NCBI RefSeq assembly: GCF_034008635.1
Contig: NZ_CP125378.1
Coordinates: 4,650,501-4,714,500, forward strand
Origin: Pseudomonas sp. P8_229
Lineage (GTDB): Bacteria; Pseudomonadota; Gammaproteobacteria; Pseudomonadales; Pseudomonadaceae
Direction: 5' to 3'
Length of the DNA: 64,000 bases
Position 1 is the first letter of the stretch. Each line of letters starts with the position of its first letter. The notes beneath the pieces are model-generated. The model ran no database searches and was not told the DNA's origin. It worked only from the letters and a program-made list of their open reading frames with translations. The position numbers were made by a program, and so were the translations under genes. Positions 1-7,662 of the stretch are shown in pieces.

Positions 1-1387
1 GTTGTGTCAGTTGTTTGCGTTTGAATGTTTCAAGGCGAATCAACCGATCACAATCAAGCATGACGGGGTGTTGTGTCTCAAAGTGCGTGTCCAGATATTT
101 TCGCAATGACAGTCCTTGGTCCGACTCATGCAGATCTTGCTGAATCAAGGCTTTATATTCGCTCAATTTGCGAGAGGGTTCATTGTCTGGTGTGGGGTCA
201 ATACCCATGATGTATGCCAGAACCTGAGAACTGGTGACGCCCTGAGTTTGTTGATCGACATTACTTATTCTAACGTGACGGCAATTGTCGTCAGTCACTG
301 TATGCAGCACACGGATACACGTTGCCTGAACGGAGGTAATTACTTGCGGGCTATGTGTGGTGACGACGAACTGGATGTTCGGAAAGGCGCCGAGCAGATC
401 GGGTATGACCGTTTGCTGCCAAGCAGGATGAAGGTGCATATCGACTTCATCGATCAGCACCACTCCCATGCATTGGCGTGGCGCGGTGCTGCCGAAGTGA
501 GGATTCAGCTTTACGCAGCGATAGGCAATATCGGCTGCCAAGGCAACTATGTTGCGAATACCGTCGCTGAGTTGGCTGACTTTCAGCACGCCATGTATTG
601 GATGCTCCAACACCAAATCTGCGAACTCACTACTGTAGGCAAGATTTCTCCATCCAGTTTGTGATTCAAGCATCGAGTTGACTGTGTTCTGAACTGCTTT
701 GACTGGATTCAAAAACTCGTCTTTAACATCGAACGTTGTTTGTCCTCGTTCAAGACTGCGAATTTGTTCTTCACGATAGGTACGAAAAATTCGTGTGTAC
801 CATTTGCTGAACTGCTTGTAGTTGGAGGCAGGGTCAAGGCTGTCTCGATAACCATAGGTTCTGGAAAGTTCGGCGTTATCGATGGGTTCAGAGGTAGGCG
901 TGTTATCCCTCCATAGGCGACTCGTACCGTAATAGGCCAGCACAGGTAAATCGATCGGTTTGGTAACGTCCATTAATACGTTATGAAAGATCCAGCCTTG
1001 CAAATCACGAGCTTTGTTCTCCAAAGCCCTTGCACCTTGGTCGCTGCGGGTTTTCGTTCCTTTGCGAATACTGATTCGACTGCGTGACCAGGAAATGGCA
1101 GCACTCTGAAAATCAGCATGAGCCGTCAGGCGAACTGGAAGAGAGGGTTCCATTTGATGCGCCTCGACGGGGCGTAAAAAAACATCGTCAGGCTGAATGC
1201 CCGTCAAAGGAGCGTTACCCAAATCAAATCCGCGAACAAAGGGCCACAACGCCACTTTGATAGCGTCCAGCAAACTTGTCTTGCCCTGACCGTTGCGCGC
1301 AACCAGCAGCGTCAGCTGTTCATTGAGTTCCAGTGTCAGCGCGGGGAAGCAGCGGTAGTTTTCCAGATCGAGCCTGATCAGTTTCAA
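1..1387 (-). CDS. AAA family ATPase, PtuA/COG3950-like (3' end beyond window)
   Basis: About 462 codons are visible, open to the window edge, so the C-terminus lies outside. I read the start as TTG at 1387 because a GGAGGA ribosome binding site sits 6 nt upstream. The N-terminus (LIRLDLENYRCF) is the usual start of SMC/RecF/OLD-like ATPases. Walker A NGQGKTS is at residues 32-38, an ABC-type signature LSDGIRN near 272, Walker B VVLIDEVDMHLHP near 300-312, and the H-loop TTHSPQ near 345. The visible end (LDCDRLIRLETFKRK) is typical of the C-terminus of COG3950 ATPases, a family that includes the ATPase PtuA of Septu anti-phage systems and the ATPases of some retrons. Those are normally followed by an HNH gene, which would lie just outside. 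ATPase assignment is firm; a defence role is inference. Confidence 0.8.
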   Translation of the reverse strand, partial: MKLIRLDLENYRCFPALTLELNEQLTLLVARNGQGKTSLLDAIKVALWPFVRGFDLGNAPLTGIQPDDVFLRPVEAHQMEPSLPVRLTAHADFQSAAISWSRSRISIRKGTKTRSDQGARALENKARDLQGWIFHNVLMDVTKPIDLPVLAYYGTSRLWRDNTPTSEPIDNAELSRTYGYRDSLDPASNYKQFSKWYTRIFRTYREEQIRSLERGQTTFDVKDEFLNPVKAVQNTVNSMLESQTGWRNLAYSSEFADLVLEHPIHGVLKVSQLSDGIRNIVALAADIAYRCVKLNPHFGSTAPRQCMGVVLIDEVDMHLHPAWQQTVIPDLLGAFPNIQFVVTTHSPQVITSVQATCIRVLHTVTDDNCRHVRISNVDQQTQGVTSSQVLAYIMGIDPTPDNEPSRKLSEYKALIQQDLHESDQGLSLRKYLDTHFETQHPVMLDCDRLIRLETFKRKQLTQ

Positions 1388-1393
1388 AGACTT

Positions 1394-1399
1394 TCCTCC
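1394..1399 (-). promoter_or_regulatory. Ribosome binding site deciding a TTG start
   Basis: On the minus strand GGAGGA is followed by a 6-nt spacer and TTG at 1387. No ATG or GTG in frame nearby has comparable spacing. An ATG at 1401 is out of the reading frame. Confidence 0.65.
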
Positions 1400-1511
1400 A
1401 TGTGAACCGATTCCAGGCTACGGCAGTGGCTATATTGGCGGGGACCGATGTGGTGCAAATTCTACTGTGAATGAATACAGGTGAATACATGCTCACTGCT
1501 AACGGCGTGTT

Positions 1512-1907
1512 TCAGGATTTGCGCAGTGTCTTCTGCCGCAAAATATAAACCGTCACCAAAACCGCACTCGTCAACATGAACCCCCGCGCCCACGGCAGTG
1601 GCACCAGGTAACACGAAAACACAATGCTCGCCCACATCAGGCCGATCGCATAGACCTTGCCCTTGAGCGGAATGCCGTTGCCATTGAGGTAGTCACGGAT
1701 CCATGGCCCGAGCTTCGGGTGCTCGACCAGCCATTGATAGAAACGCGGAGAGCTGCGCGCGAAGCAGGCCGCTGCGAGCAGGAGGAAGGGCGTGGTGGGC
1801 AGGACGGGCAGGAAAATCCCGATCACCCCCAATGCCACGCTGAGCCAGCCGATGGCCAGCAGCAAGTAGCGCAACATCAGGGGACGGTTGCCTATGGGGT
1901 TGTCCAT
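1512..1907 (-). CDS. YbaN family inner membrane protein (DUF454)
   Basis: A 131-residue hydrophobic protein of the YbaN/DUF454 family. The N-terminal membrane segment (LRYLLLAIGWLSVALGVIGIF) is followed by the family hallmark LPVLPTTPFLLLAAACFARSS (about residues 33-53), a soluble stretch with HPKLGPWIRDYL, and two further membrane segments. The function of the family is unknown. The gene lies 10 bp downstream of the YecA-type gene on the same strand, so the two are probably co-transcribed. The start is taken as the ATG at 1907; an internal ATG at residue 11 is also possible and neither has a strong ribosome binding site. Confidence 0.85.
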   Translation of the reverse strand: MDNPIGNRPLMLRYLLLAIGWLSVALGVIGIFLPVLPTTPFLLLAAACFARSSPRFYQWLVEHPKLGPWIRDYLNGNGIPLKGKVYAIGLMWASIVFSCYLVPLPWARGFMLTSAVLVTVYILRQKTLRKS

Positions 1908-1917
1908 AGGCTGGTTC

Positions 1918-2505
1918 TTAGTGGTGACGTGGCTTGAGGATCGCCGGTTTTTCGTCTGGCGCCTGGCACAGCAGGTACAGCGCGGTCAGGGCTTCCGGGA
2001 TCTGCACGATCATGTCGTCCATCAGGTTGGCGTCCTTGGCGATGTCTTCGAACTCTGGCTGTTCGTCGAACAGGCCCGAACCGACCATGATCGGCAGGAG
2101 CATTTCGCTGACTTCCTCTTCGGCGGTCTCGAACCAGGCGGCTTCACGCAGGAATACGCCTTCCATGAAACCGATGCACCAGCCGCGCAGTTCGGAATCG
2201 TCCGGCTCTTCGCCGAGATCCAGGTCACATGGCAGCTCGAATTCTTCATCGGAGGCCAGTTGACGGGCGATGTGCGCCTTGAGGCCGATCAGCGTGGCTT
2301 CGATTTCTGCGCGCTGGGCGTCATCGGCGTAATGCGGTTCTTCAGCGAACAGGGCGTCGATCCACTCACGCTCCGGTACGTCTTCGGCACAGATCGACAA
2401 CGCGGTCAGGTAACCGTGGGCGGCCACGTAATCCAGCGCCTCTTCGTGCAGCTCGTCGGCGTCGAGAAAGACTTGCAGGCGGGTTAGTTGCTCAGCGAAG
2501 GACAT
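1918..2505 (-). CDS. YecA/UPF0149 family protein
   Basis: A 195-residue acidic protein starting MSFAEQLTRLQVFLDADELH. The reading frame is open upstream, but that part is translated REP sequence, so the ATG at 2505 is chosen. It has the UPF0149 (YecA/YgfB) layout: N-terminal helical segment with EEALDYVAAHGYLTAL, a second conserved block LRGWCIGFMEG (around residues 113-123), and a C-terminal helical end. No SEC-C zinc-binding tail (CxCxxGxxxKxxxC) is seen, so it is the short form. The molecular function is not established. It probably forms an operon with the downstream ybaN-like gene and is divergent from recQ. Confidence 0.85.
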   Translation of the reverse strand: MSFAEQLTRLQVFLDADELHEEALDYVAAHGYLTALSICAEDVPEREWIDALFAEEPHYADDAQRAEIEATLIGLKAHIARQLASDEEFELPCDLDLGEEPDDSELRGWCIGFMEGVFLREAAWFETAEEEVSEMLLPIMVGSGLFDEQPEFEDIAKDANLMDDMIVQIPEALTALYLLCQAPDEKPAILKPRHH

Positions 2506-2894
2506 TACGGGGCTACCTTGGGGGAATAAACAATGCGGGAATTCTAGGCCTTCTTGAGCGCTCAAGCCAGCCGCACGGCAGATTTGCCGGCTACAACACA
2601 AAACCTGTAGGAGTGAGCCTGCTCGCGATAGCGGTGTGTCAGTCACTTTGATGCTGGAAGTGCCGCCGTCATCGCGAGCAGGCTCACTCCTACAGGGAGT
2701 TATGTGTGGCAGATTAATCAGTGTCTTCTCAGCGGCACCCCCTGCCGGGGAGGGCTCGGGTATACTGCCGCGTTTTGCGCTCCCTGCCCGTATTGCGGCT
2801 GTCATTGCAATGCGCTCTTACGTTTTGTTTAAGCAGCCATGGCTGTCCTGAACCAGCCTGTGCAGGGATGTTTCGGTAGATTTTTGGAGTTTTT
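2506..2894. other. Intergenic region between the YecA-type gene and recQ
   Basis: 389 bp without a supported gene. It holds one REP-type inverted repeat (2604-2697). On the plus strand TATACT at 2761-2766 could be a -10 element for recQ, but I see no matching -35. A recQ ribosome binding site (TGGAG) precedes 2895. Confidence 0.6.
2604..2697. repeat. REP/REPIN-type inverted repeat, family A
   Basis: Two inverted copies of a REP unit: the left arm starts CCTGTAGGAGTGAGCCTGC and continues TCGCGATAGCGG; the right arm is its reverse complement. About 30 bp separate them. The same unit recurs at 17385, 19517, 25331, 30745 and 37570, always between genes. Confidence 0.9.
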
Positions 2895-5024
2895 ATGCTC
2901 GAACAGGCTCAACGCGTCCTCAAGGACATCTTCGGCTACGACAGTTTCCGTGGCCGTCAGGGTGCAATCATTGAGCGCGTGGCCAGCGGCGGTGATGCGC
3001 TGGTGCTGATGCCTACCGGTGGTGGCAAATCGCTGTGCTTCCAGGTGCCGGCGCTGTTGCGCGAGGGCCTGGCGGTGGTGGTCTCACCGTTGATCGCCCT
3101 GATGGACGATCAGGTCGCCACCCTCGAAGAGCTGGGCGTGGCCGCTGCGGCGCTGAACTCCACGCTGAGTGCCGAACAGCAGCGTGATCTGGCGACGCGG
3201 ATCAAGCGCGGCGAAGTGAAAATGCTCTATCTGGCCCCCGAGCGCCTGGTACAGCCGCGCATGCTGTCGTTCCTGCAAGGCTTGAACATTGCGCTGTTCG
3301 CCATCGACGAGGCGCATTGTGTATCGCAATGGGGCCACGATTTCCGTCCGGAATACCTGCAACTGGGCCAGTTGGCGGAAATGTTCCCCGACGTGCCGCG
3401 CATCGCCCTGACCGCCACCGCCGACAAGCGCACCCGCGAAGAAATCGTCACCCGGCTGCATCTGCAGAATGCCGAGCGCTTCCTCTCGAGCTTCGATCGC
3501 CCGAACATCTTCTACCGCATCGTGCCCAAGGAGCAGCCGCGCAAGCAGTTGCTGGCGTTCCTCGCCGAGCGGCGCAGCGATGCCGGCATCGTCTACTGCC
3601 TGTCGCGCAAGAAAGTCGAGGAAGTGGCGACGTTCCTCAGTGAGCAGGGTTTCCCGGCGCTGCCGTATCACGCCGGTCTGCCCAACGATCTGCGGGCGTT
3701 CAACCAGAAGCGCTTCCTCAACGAGGAAGGCCTGATCATGGTCGCCACCGTGGCGTTCGGCATGGGCATCGACAAACCCAACGTGCGTTTTGTCGCGCAC
3801 CTCGATCTGCCGAAATCCCTTGAAGCCTATTACCAGGAAACCGGTCGCGGCGGCCGTGACGGTCTGCCGGCAGATGCGTGGATGGCCTACGGTCTGCAAG
3901 ACGTGGTGATGCTCAAGCAAATGCTGCAGAACTCCGAAGGCGATGAGCGCCACAAGCGTCTGGAGCAGCACAAGCTCGACGCCATGCTGTCGCTCTGCGA
4001 AGAAACCCGTTGCCGTCGTCAGACCCTGCTGGCGTATTTCGATGAAGACATGCCCGAGCCGTGCGGCCATTGCGACAACTGTGTCGATGGCGTGCAGACC
4101 TGGGACGCCACTGAACCTGCGCGTCAGGCGTTGTCGGCGATTTTCCGCACGGGGCAGCGGTATGGCGTCGGTCATCTGGTCGACGTGCTGCTGGGCAAGG
4201 ACAACGAGAAAATTCGCAGTTTCGGCCATCAGCACCTGTCGGTGTGGGGTGTCGGCAAGGCGCTGAGCGAGAGCGAATGGCGCTCGCTGTTCCGCCAGTT
4301 GGTGGCGCGAGGGTTGGCGGATGTCGATCACGAAGGTTATGGCGGTCTGCGCCTCAACGACAGTTGCCGGCCATTGCTCAAGGGCGAAGTGAGCCTGGAG
4401 CTGCGCCGCGATCTCAAGCCGCAAGTCGCTGCCAAGAGCAACAGCAAGAGCCCGGCCAGCCAACTGGTGCGTGGCGAAGAGCGCGAACAGTGGGAAGCCC
4501 TGCGCGCGCTGCGGCGCAAACTCGCCGAAGAACATGGCGTGCCGCCGTACGTCATCTTCCCCGACTCGACGTTGCTGGAAATGCTCCGCAGCCAGCCGAC
4601 CTCGCTGGCAGACATGGCTCGGGTCAGTGGTGTCGGTGCGCGCAAACTGGAGCGTTACGGCGAGGCCTTCCTCGAAGTGCTCGGCGGCGAGGCCGAGGCG
4701 CCGAAAGTGGTGGCCGACGTGCGTCACGAACTGATCACCCTGGCCCGCGCCGGCATGACTCCGATGCAGATCGCCGGGCAGTTGCAGTGCTCGGAGAAGA
4801 ACGTCTACACGATGCTCGCCGAGGCCATCGGCAAGCAGCAGTTGTCGCTGGAGCAGGCGCTGGACTTACCGGAAGAGCTGATGGGGGAAGTGCAGGACGC
4901 GTTCCTCGACGGCGAGGGCGAATTGCCGTCGGTCGCTGAAGTGGCCGAGCTGTTTGCGGGTCGTGTTCCGGAGGGTGTGCTCTATTGCGTAAGGGCTGCG
5001 CTGCAATCGGAATTCGAAATGTAA
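2895..5024 (+). CDS. recQ: ATP-dependent DNA helicase RecQ
   Basis: A 709-residue superfamily 2 helicase that unwinds DNA 3'-5' in the RecF recombination pathway. Helicase core: Q-motif region [10 protein letters not shown], Walker A GGGKS (residues 42-46), DEAH at 138-141 followed by the RecQ aromatic-rich loop ([13 protein letters not shown]), motif [12 protein letters not shown]. The RecQ-C-terminal zinc site is present around residues 370-400 (CEETRC, then CGHCDNC). A winged helix follows, then an HRDC domain near residues 530-610, then a Pseudomonas-type helical extension that makes the protein about 100 residues longer than the E. coli enzyme. TGGAG lies 9 nt before the ATG. Confidence 0.97.
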   Translation: MLEQAQRVLKDIFGYDSFRGRQGAIIERVASGGDALVLMPTGGGKSLCFQVPALLREGLAVVVSPLIALMDDQVATLEELGVAAAALNSTLSAEQQRDLATRIKRGEVKMLYLAPERLVQPRMLSFLQGLNIALFAIDEAHCVSQWGHDFRPEYLQLGQLAEMFPDVPRIALTATADKRTREEIVTRLHLQNAERFLSSFDRPNIFYRIVPKEQPRKQLLAFLAERRSDAGIVYCLSRKKVEEVATFLSEQGFPALPYHAGLPNDLRAFNQKRFLNEEGLIMVATVAFGMGIDKPNVRFVAHLDLPKSLEAYYQETGRGGRDGLPADAWMAYGLQDVVMLKQMLQNSEGDERHKRLEQHKLDAMLSLCEETRCRRQTLLAYFDEDMPEPCGHCDNCVDGVQTWDATEPARQALSAIFRTGQRYGVGHLVDVLLGKDNEKIRSFGHQHLSVWGVGKALSESEWRSLFRQLVARGLADVDHEGYGGLRLNDSCRPLLKGEVSLELRRDLKPQVAAKSNSKSPASQLVRGEEREQWEALRALRRKLAEEHGVPPYVIFPDSTLLEMLRSQPTSLADMARVSGVGARKLERYGEAFLEVLGGEAEAPKVVADVRHELITLARAGMTPMQIAGQLQCSEKNVYTMLAEAIGKQQLSLEQALDLPEELMGEVQDAFLDGEGELPSVAEVAELFAGRVPEGVLYCVRAALQSEFEM

Positions 5025-5109
5025 GACGGCGTTTGCGCCAACCGTCAGGCAGTTGTAACGATTCAGTACAGGTCGGCTCTTGCCTATAGCCAAATGTCAT
5101 GCTTAGCTG

Positions 5110-5122
5110 ACTAATAATTAGT
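5110..5122. promoter_or_regulatory. Possible MarR-family operator
   Basis: ACTAATAATTAGT is a perfect dyad around a central A, in an AT-rich stretch 36 bp before the MarR gene. MarR proteins commonly bind such palindromes in their own promoter. Autoregulation is inferred from position only. Confidence 0.4.
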
Positions 5123-5157
5123 TTTTCTCTATTTGTCAGTCTACTCATGAGTGTTTT

Positions 5158-5592
5158 ATGCCGTTAACCGATCAACACCGCTTTGGCATGCAACTGGCCC
5201 AGATGTCCCGTGGCTGGCGTGCCGAACTGGATCGCCGCCTGGCTGGTCTGGGTCTGTCCCAGGCCCGCTGGCTGGTGCTGCTGCATCTGGCGCGATTTGA
5301 AGACGCGCCGACCCAACGCGAGCTGGCGCAAAGTGTCGGCGTCGAAGGGCCTACCCTGGCCCGCTTGCTCGATAGCCTGGAAAGCCAGGGCCTGGTGCAA
5401 CGCCAGTCCGTGATGGAAGACCGTCGGGCGAAAAAAATCGTTCTCTGCGCCCCGGCGCTGCCACTGATCGAACAAATCGAAACCATTGCCACGCAACTAC
5501 GCAGCGAGCTGTTCGTCGGTATCGACGAGGCGGACATGAAGGTCTGCATGCGGGTTCACGGGCACATTCTGGCCAACCTGGAAAAATCTTGA
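5158..5592 (+). CDS. MarR family transcriptional regulator
   Basis: 144 residues with the MarR/SlyA winged helix-turn-helix. Helices WLVLLHLARF, then TQRELAQSVGVEGPTLARLLDSLE (recognition helix about residues 56-80), then the wing LVQRQSVMEDRRAKKIVL with the conserved DRR. C-terminal dimerisation helices follow. The helix pattern is closest to SlyA-like members. It stands alone between recQ and a FimV-domain gene, the same order I recall from P. aeruginosa. An AT-rich palindrome upstream is a candidate autoregulatory site. The ligand and targets are unknown. Confidence 0.88.
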   Translation: MPLTDQHRFGMQLAQMSRGWRAELDRRLAGLGLSQARWLVLLHLARFEDAPTQRELAQSVGVEGPTLARLLDSLESQGLVQRQSVMEDRRAKKIVLCAPALPLIEQIETIATQLRSELFVGIDEADMKVCMRVHGHILANLEKS

Positions 5593-5713
5593 GGCATAAC
5601 CGCACGCCGGTTCTTTGAGGGATCGCGCAGAGCAGACTATAAGAACTACTGGGCAATATCGTGTTCGTACCGGATGTGCGAACGCATAGAAGTCGGTTTT
5701 GCTTATTTAAGGG

Positions 5714-7495
5714 ATGCTCATGCTCGCAAGTCGGCACGTGGTACTGCGCGGTGGCGCCAAATGGCTGCTGGTCGCTGGCGTATTCAGCTATTCGACCTGG
5801 TCGATGGCTCTGGGTCTGGGGGACATCACTGTTCACTCAGGCCTCAATCAGCCGCTCAAGGCCGACATCGCGCTGGTCGATGCCAGTGGCCTCAGTGCCA
5901 GCGACCTCTCGGTCAGTCTGGCCACGGCGGAGGAATTCGGCCGGGCCGGGGTCGAGCGGGTGTTCTTCCTCAATGACCTGCGGTTCACCCCGATCCTGCA
6001 TGGCAATCGCCAGATGATCCGGGTGACCTCGCGCAAACCGGTCAAAGAACCTTTCCTTAATTTTCTGCTGCAGCTCAATCAGCCCAATGGCCGTTTGCTG
6101 CGCGAGTACACGCTGCTGATCGATCCGCCGGGTTCTCCGAGCATCGTGCCGGCCACGGATGAACCCGACCCACGCCCGCAATCCTCTGAATTCCCTACCG
6201 TCGAACCCGCCACGGCGGCGCCTCAGGCTGCCCAGGGCAAACGCGACGTTGCCCCTTCAGCGTCGGTGCCACCTGCGGTGGCTGCACCGGCCAACGCGGC
6301 GCTGACCGAGCAACTGGCGGCCAGCGTGCTGCAGAACCAGCAGCTGCAAAAGACCGTCGACGAACTGAACGCGAAACTGCAGGCGCAGGATGCGCAGATT
6401 GCCGATGGCAAAAAGCAGGTCAGTGATCTGCAAACGCGGTTGACCGAGCTGCAAAAGCCACCGGCACCGGTCATATCACCAACGGCACCCGAGCCTGCGC
6501 CCGCACCGCCGCAAGCCGAAGACGACGGCCTGAACTGGCCGCTGCTCGGCGGTTTGCTGCTGTTGCTGGGCGTGTTGGGGGGCGGGCTATTCGTGCGCCG
6601 TCGCCGTCAATTGGCCCAGGATGTTGCGCCGCTGGCGATTGTCCCGGCAGGCCATGAACCGGATCTGGATGAGACCCCCACCACAGCTTCCACCAGCATC
6701 AAAGCAACCACCGAGCATCGTGAAGAGCCGGCGGCGGGCGACGTGCTGGAAGCGGTGGGGATTTACCTGGCCTACGGACGCCTGAACGAGGCTGCCGGGA
6801 TGCTACGCAATGCCTTGGACAAGGAGCCGAAGCGCATCGATCTGGGGCTGCAATTGCTCGAAGTGCTGGGGCGCCAGGGTGACAGCGCGGCCTATGAGCA
6901 ACAGGAAACCCAGTTGCGCGGGGCAGGAGTCGATCCGCAGCAACTGGAGGCTATCCGTGCACGTCATCCAAAGCTCAACAGTGCTGCGCCAATGGCACCG
7001 GTAGTGCCTGTCGTCGTTGCCGCACCGGTGGCTGCGGCACAACCGGCGCCAGAGGATGATTTCGAATTGAACCTGGGCGAGTTGTCGATGGCGTCCAGCT
7101 GGGATCTGGAGGATGGCCGTGCGGCAGCCGATCGGCCGTCAGCAGCCGTCTCCGTGTCGGGTTCGCGCCTTGAGATGTTGCCGACGGACTTTGAATTGCC
7201 TGAAGCCGCAGTGAACCATGAGACGGAGCTGGAATGGATCCCCGAGCCAGACGCGCAGCCGCTGGATGACGATTTTCTCAATGAGTTTGGCGATCCGCAG
7301 CCATCACTGGGGCTGGAGCCGCTGGCGTGGCAGGAACCGGAACCAGCCGCTGGATCAGTGAAACTCGAACAGGCGCAGACCTGCATTGATGACGGGGATA
7401 TCGACAGCGCGATTGCGTTGCTCAATGAGTTGCTCAAGGAAGGGGACGAGCCGCTCAAACAGACCGCGCGGACGTTATTGGCGGGGATTCGCTGA
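5714..7495 (+). CDS. FimV N-terminal domain protein (FimV/HubP-like, no LysM)
   Basis: 593 residues. After a signal-like N-terminus comes the FimV N-terminal domain (LGLGDITVHSGLNQPLKADI..., about residues 34-145). A Pro/Ala-rich linker and a coiled coil (about 195-250, LTEQLAASVLQNQQLQKTVDEL) follow, then one membrane segment (WPLLGGLLLLLGVLGGGLFV, near 275-295) and an arginine-rich stop. The cytoplasmic part ends in the FimV C-terminal TPR-like helix pair (QAQTCIDDGDIDSAIALLNELL). FimV proper is longer and carries a LysM domain; I do not see LysM here. FimV/HubP proteins organise polar machinery such as type IV pili and flagella. The start may be the second ATG at 5720, which is better spaced from AAGGG. 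Confidence 0.85.
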   Translation: MLMLASRHVVLRGGAKWLLVAGVFSYSTWSMALGLGDITVHSGLNQPLKADIALVDASGLSASDLSVSLATAEEFGRAGVERVFFLNDLRFTPILHGNRQMIRVTSRKPVKEPFLNFLLQLNQPNGRLLREYTLLIDPPGSPSIVPATDEPDPRPQSSEFPTVEPATAAPQAAQGKRDVAPSASVPPAVAAPANAALTEQLAASVLQNQQLQKTVDELNAKLQAQDAQIADGKKQVSDLQTRLTELQKPPAPVISPTAPEPAPAPPQAEDDGLNWPLLGGLLLLLGVLGGGLFVRRRRQLAQDVAPLAIVPAGHEPDLDETPTTASTSIKATTEHREEPAAGDVLEAVGIYLAYGRLNEAAGMLRNALDKEPKRIDLGLQLLEVLGRQGDSAAYEQQETQLRGAGVDPQQLEAIRARHPKLNSAAPMAPVVPVVVAAPVAAAQPAPEDDFELNLGELSMASSWDLEDGRAAADRPSAAVSVSGSRLEMLPTDFELPEAAVNHETELEWIPEPDAQPLDDDFLNEFGDPQPSLGLEPLAWQEPEPAAGSVKLEQAQTCIDDGDIDSAIALLNELLKEGDEPLKQTARTLLAGIR

Positions 7496-7530
7496 TGGTT
7501 GAGTTACCGGGATTGTTGGGTGACTGAACA

Positions 7531-7631
7531 ATCGCCTTCGCGAGCAAGCCCGCTCCCACAGGTTTTTGTGTCGATCAGAGATATTGTGAACACCTCCGAA
7601 ACTGTGGGAGCGGGCTTGCTCGCGAAGGCGG
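7531..7631. repeat. REP/REPIN-type inverted repeat, family A variant
   Basis: Two inverted units with the arm CGCCTTCGCGAGCAAGCCCG and CTCCCACAG, in the gap between the convergent fimV-like and plpD genes. The long stems could also act as a two-way transcription stop. Confidence 0.88.
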
Positions 7632-7662
7632 CCTGCCAGGCAACATCAATCCTCCTGAGTGC

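Noticed and set aside
3084..4727. 547-codon open frame antisense to recQ
   Set aside because: It mirrors the high third-position GC of recQ, has no family motif and is fully contained in a certain gene.
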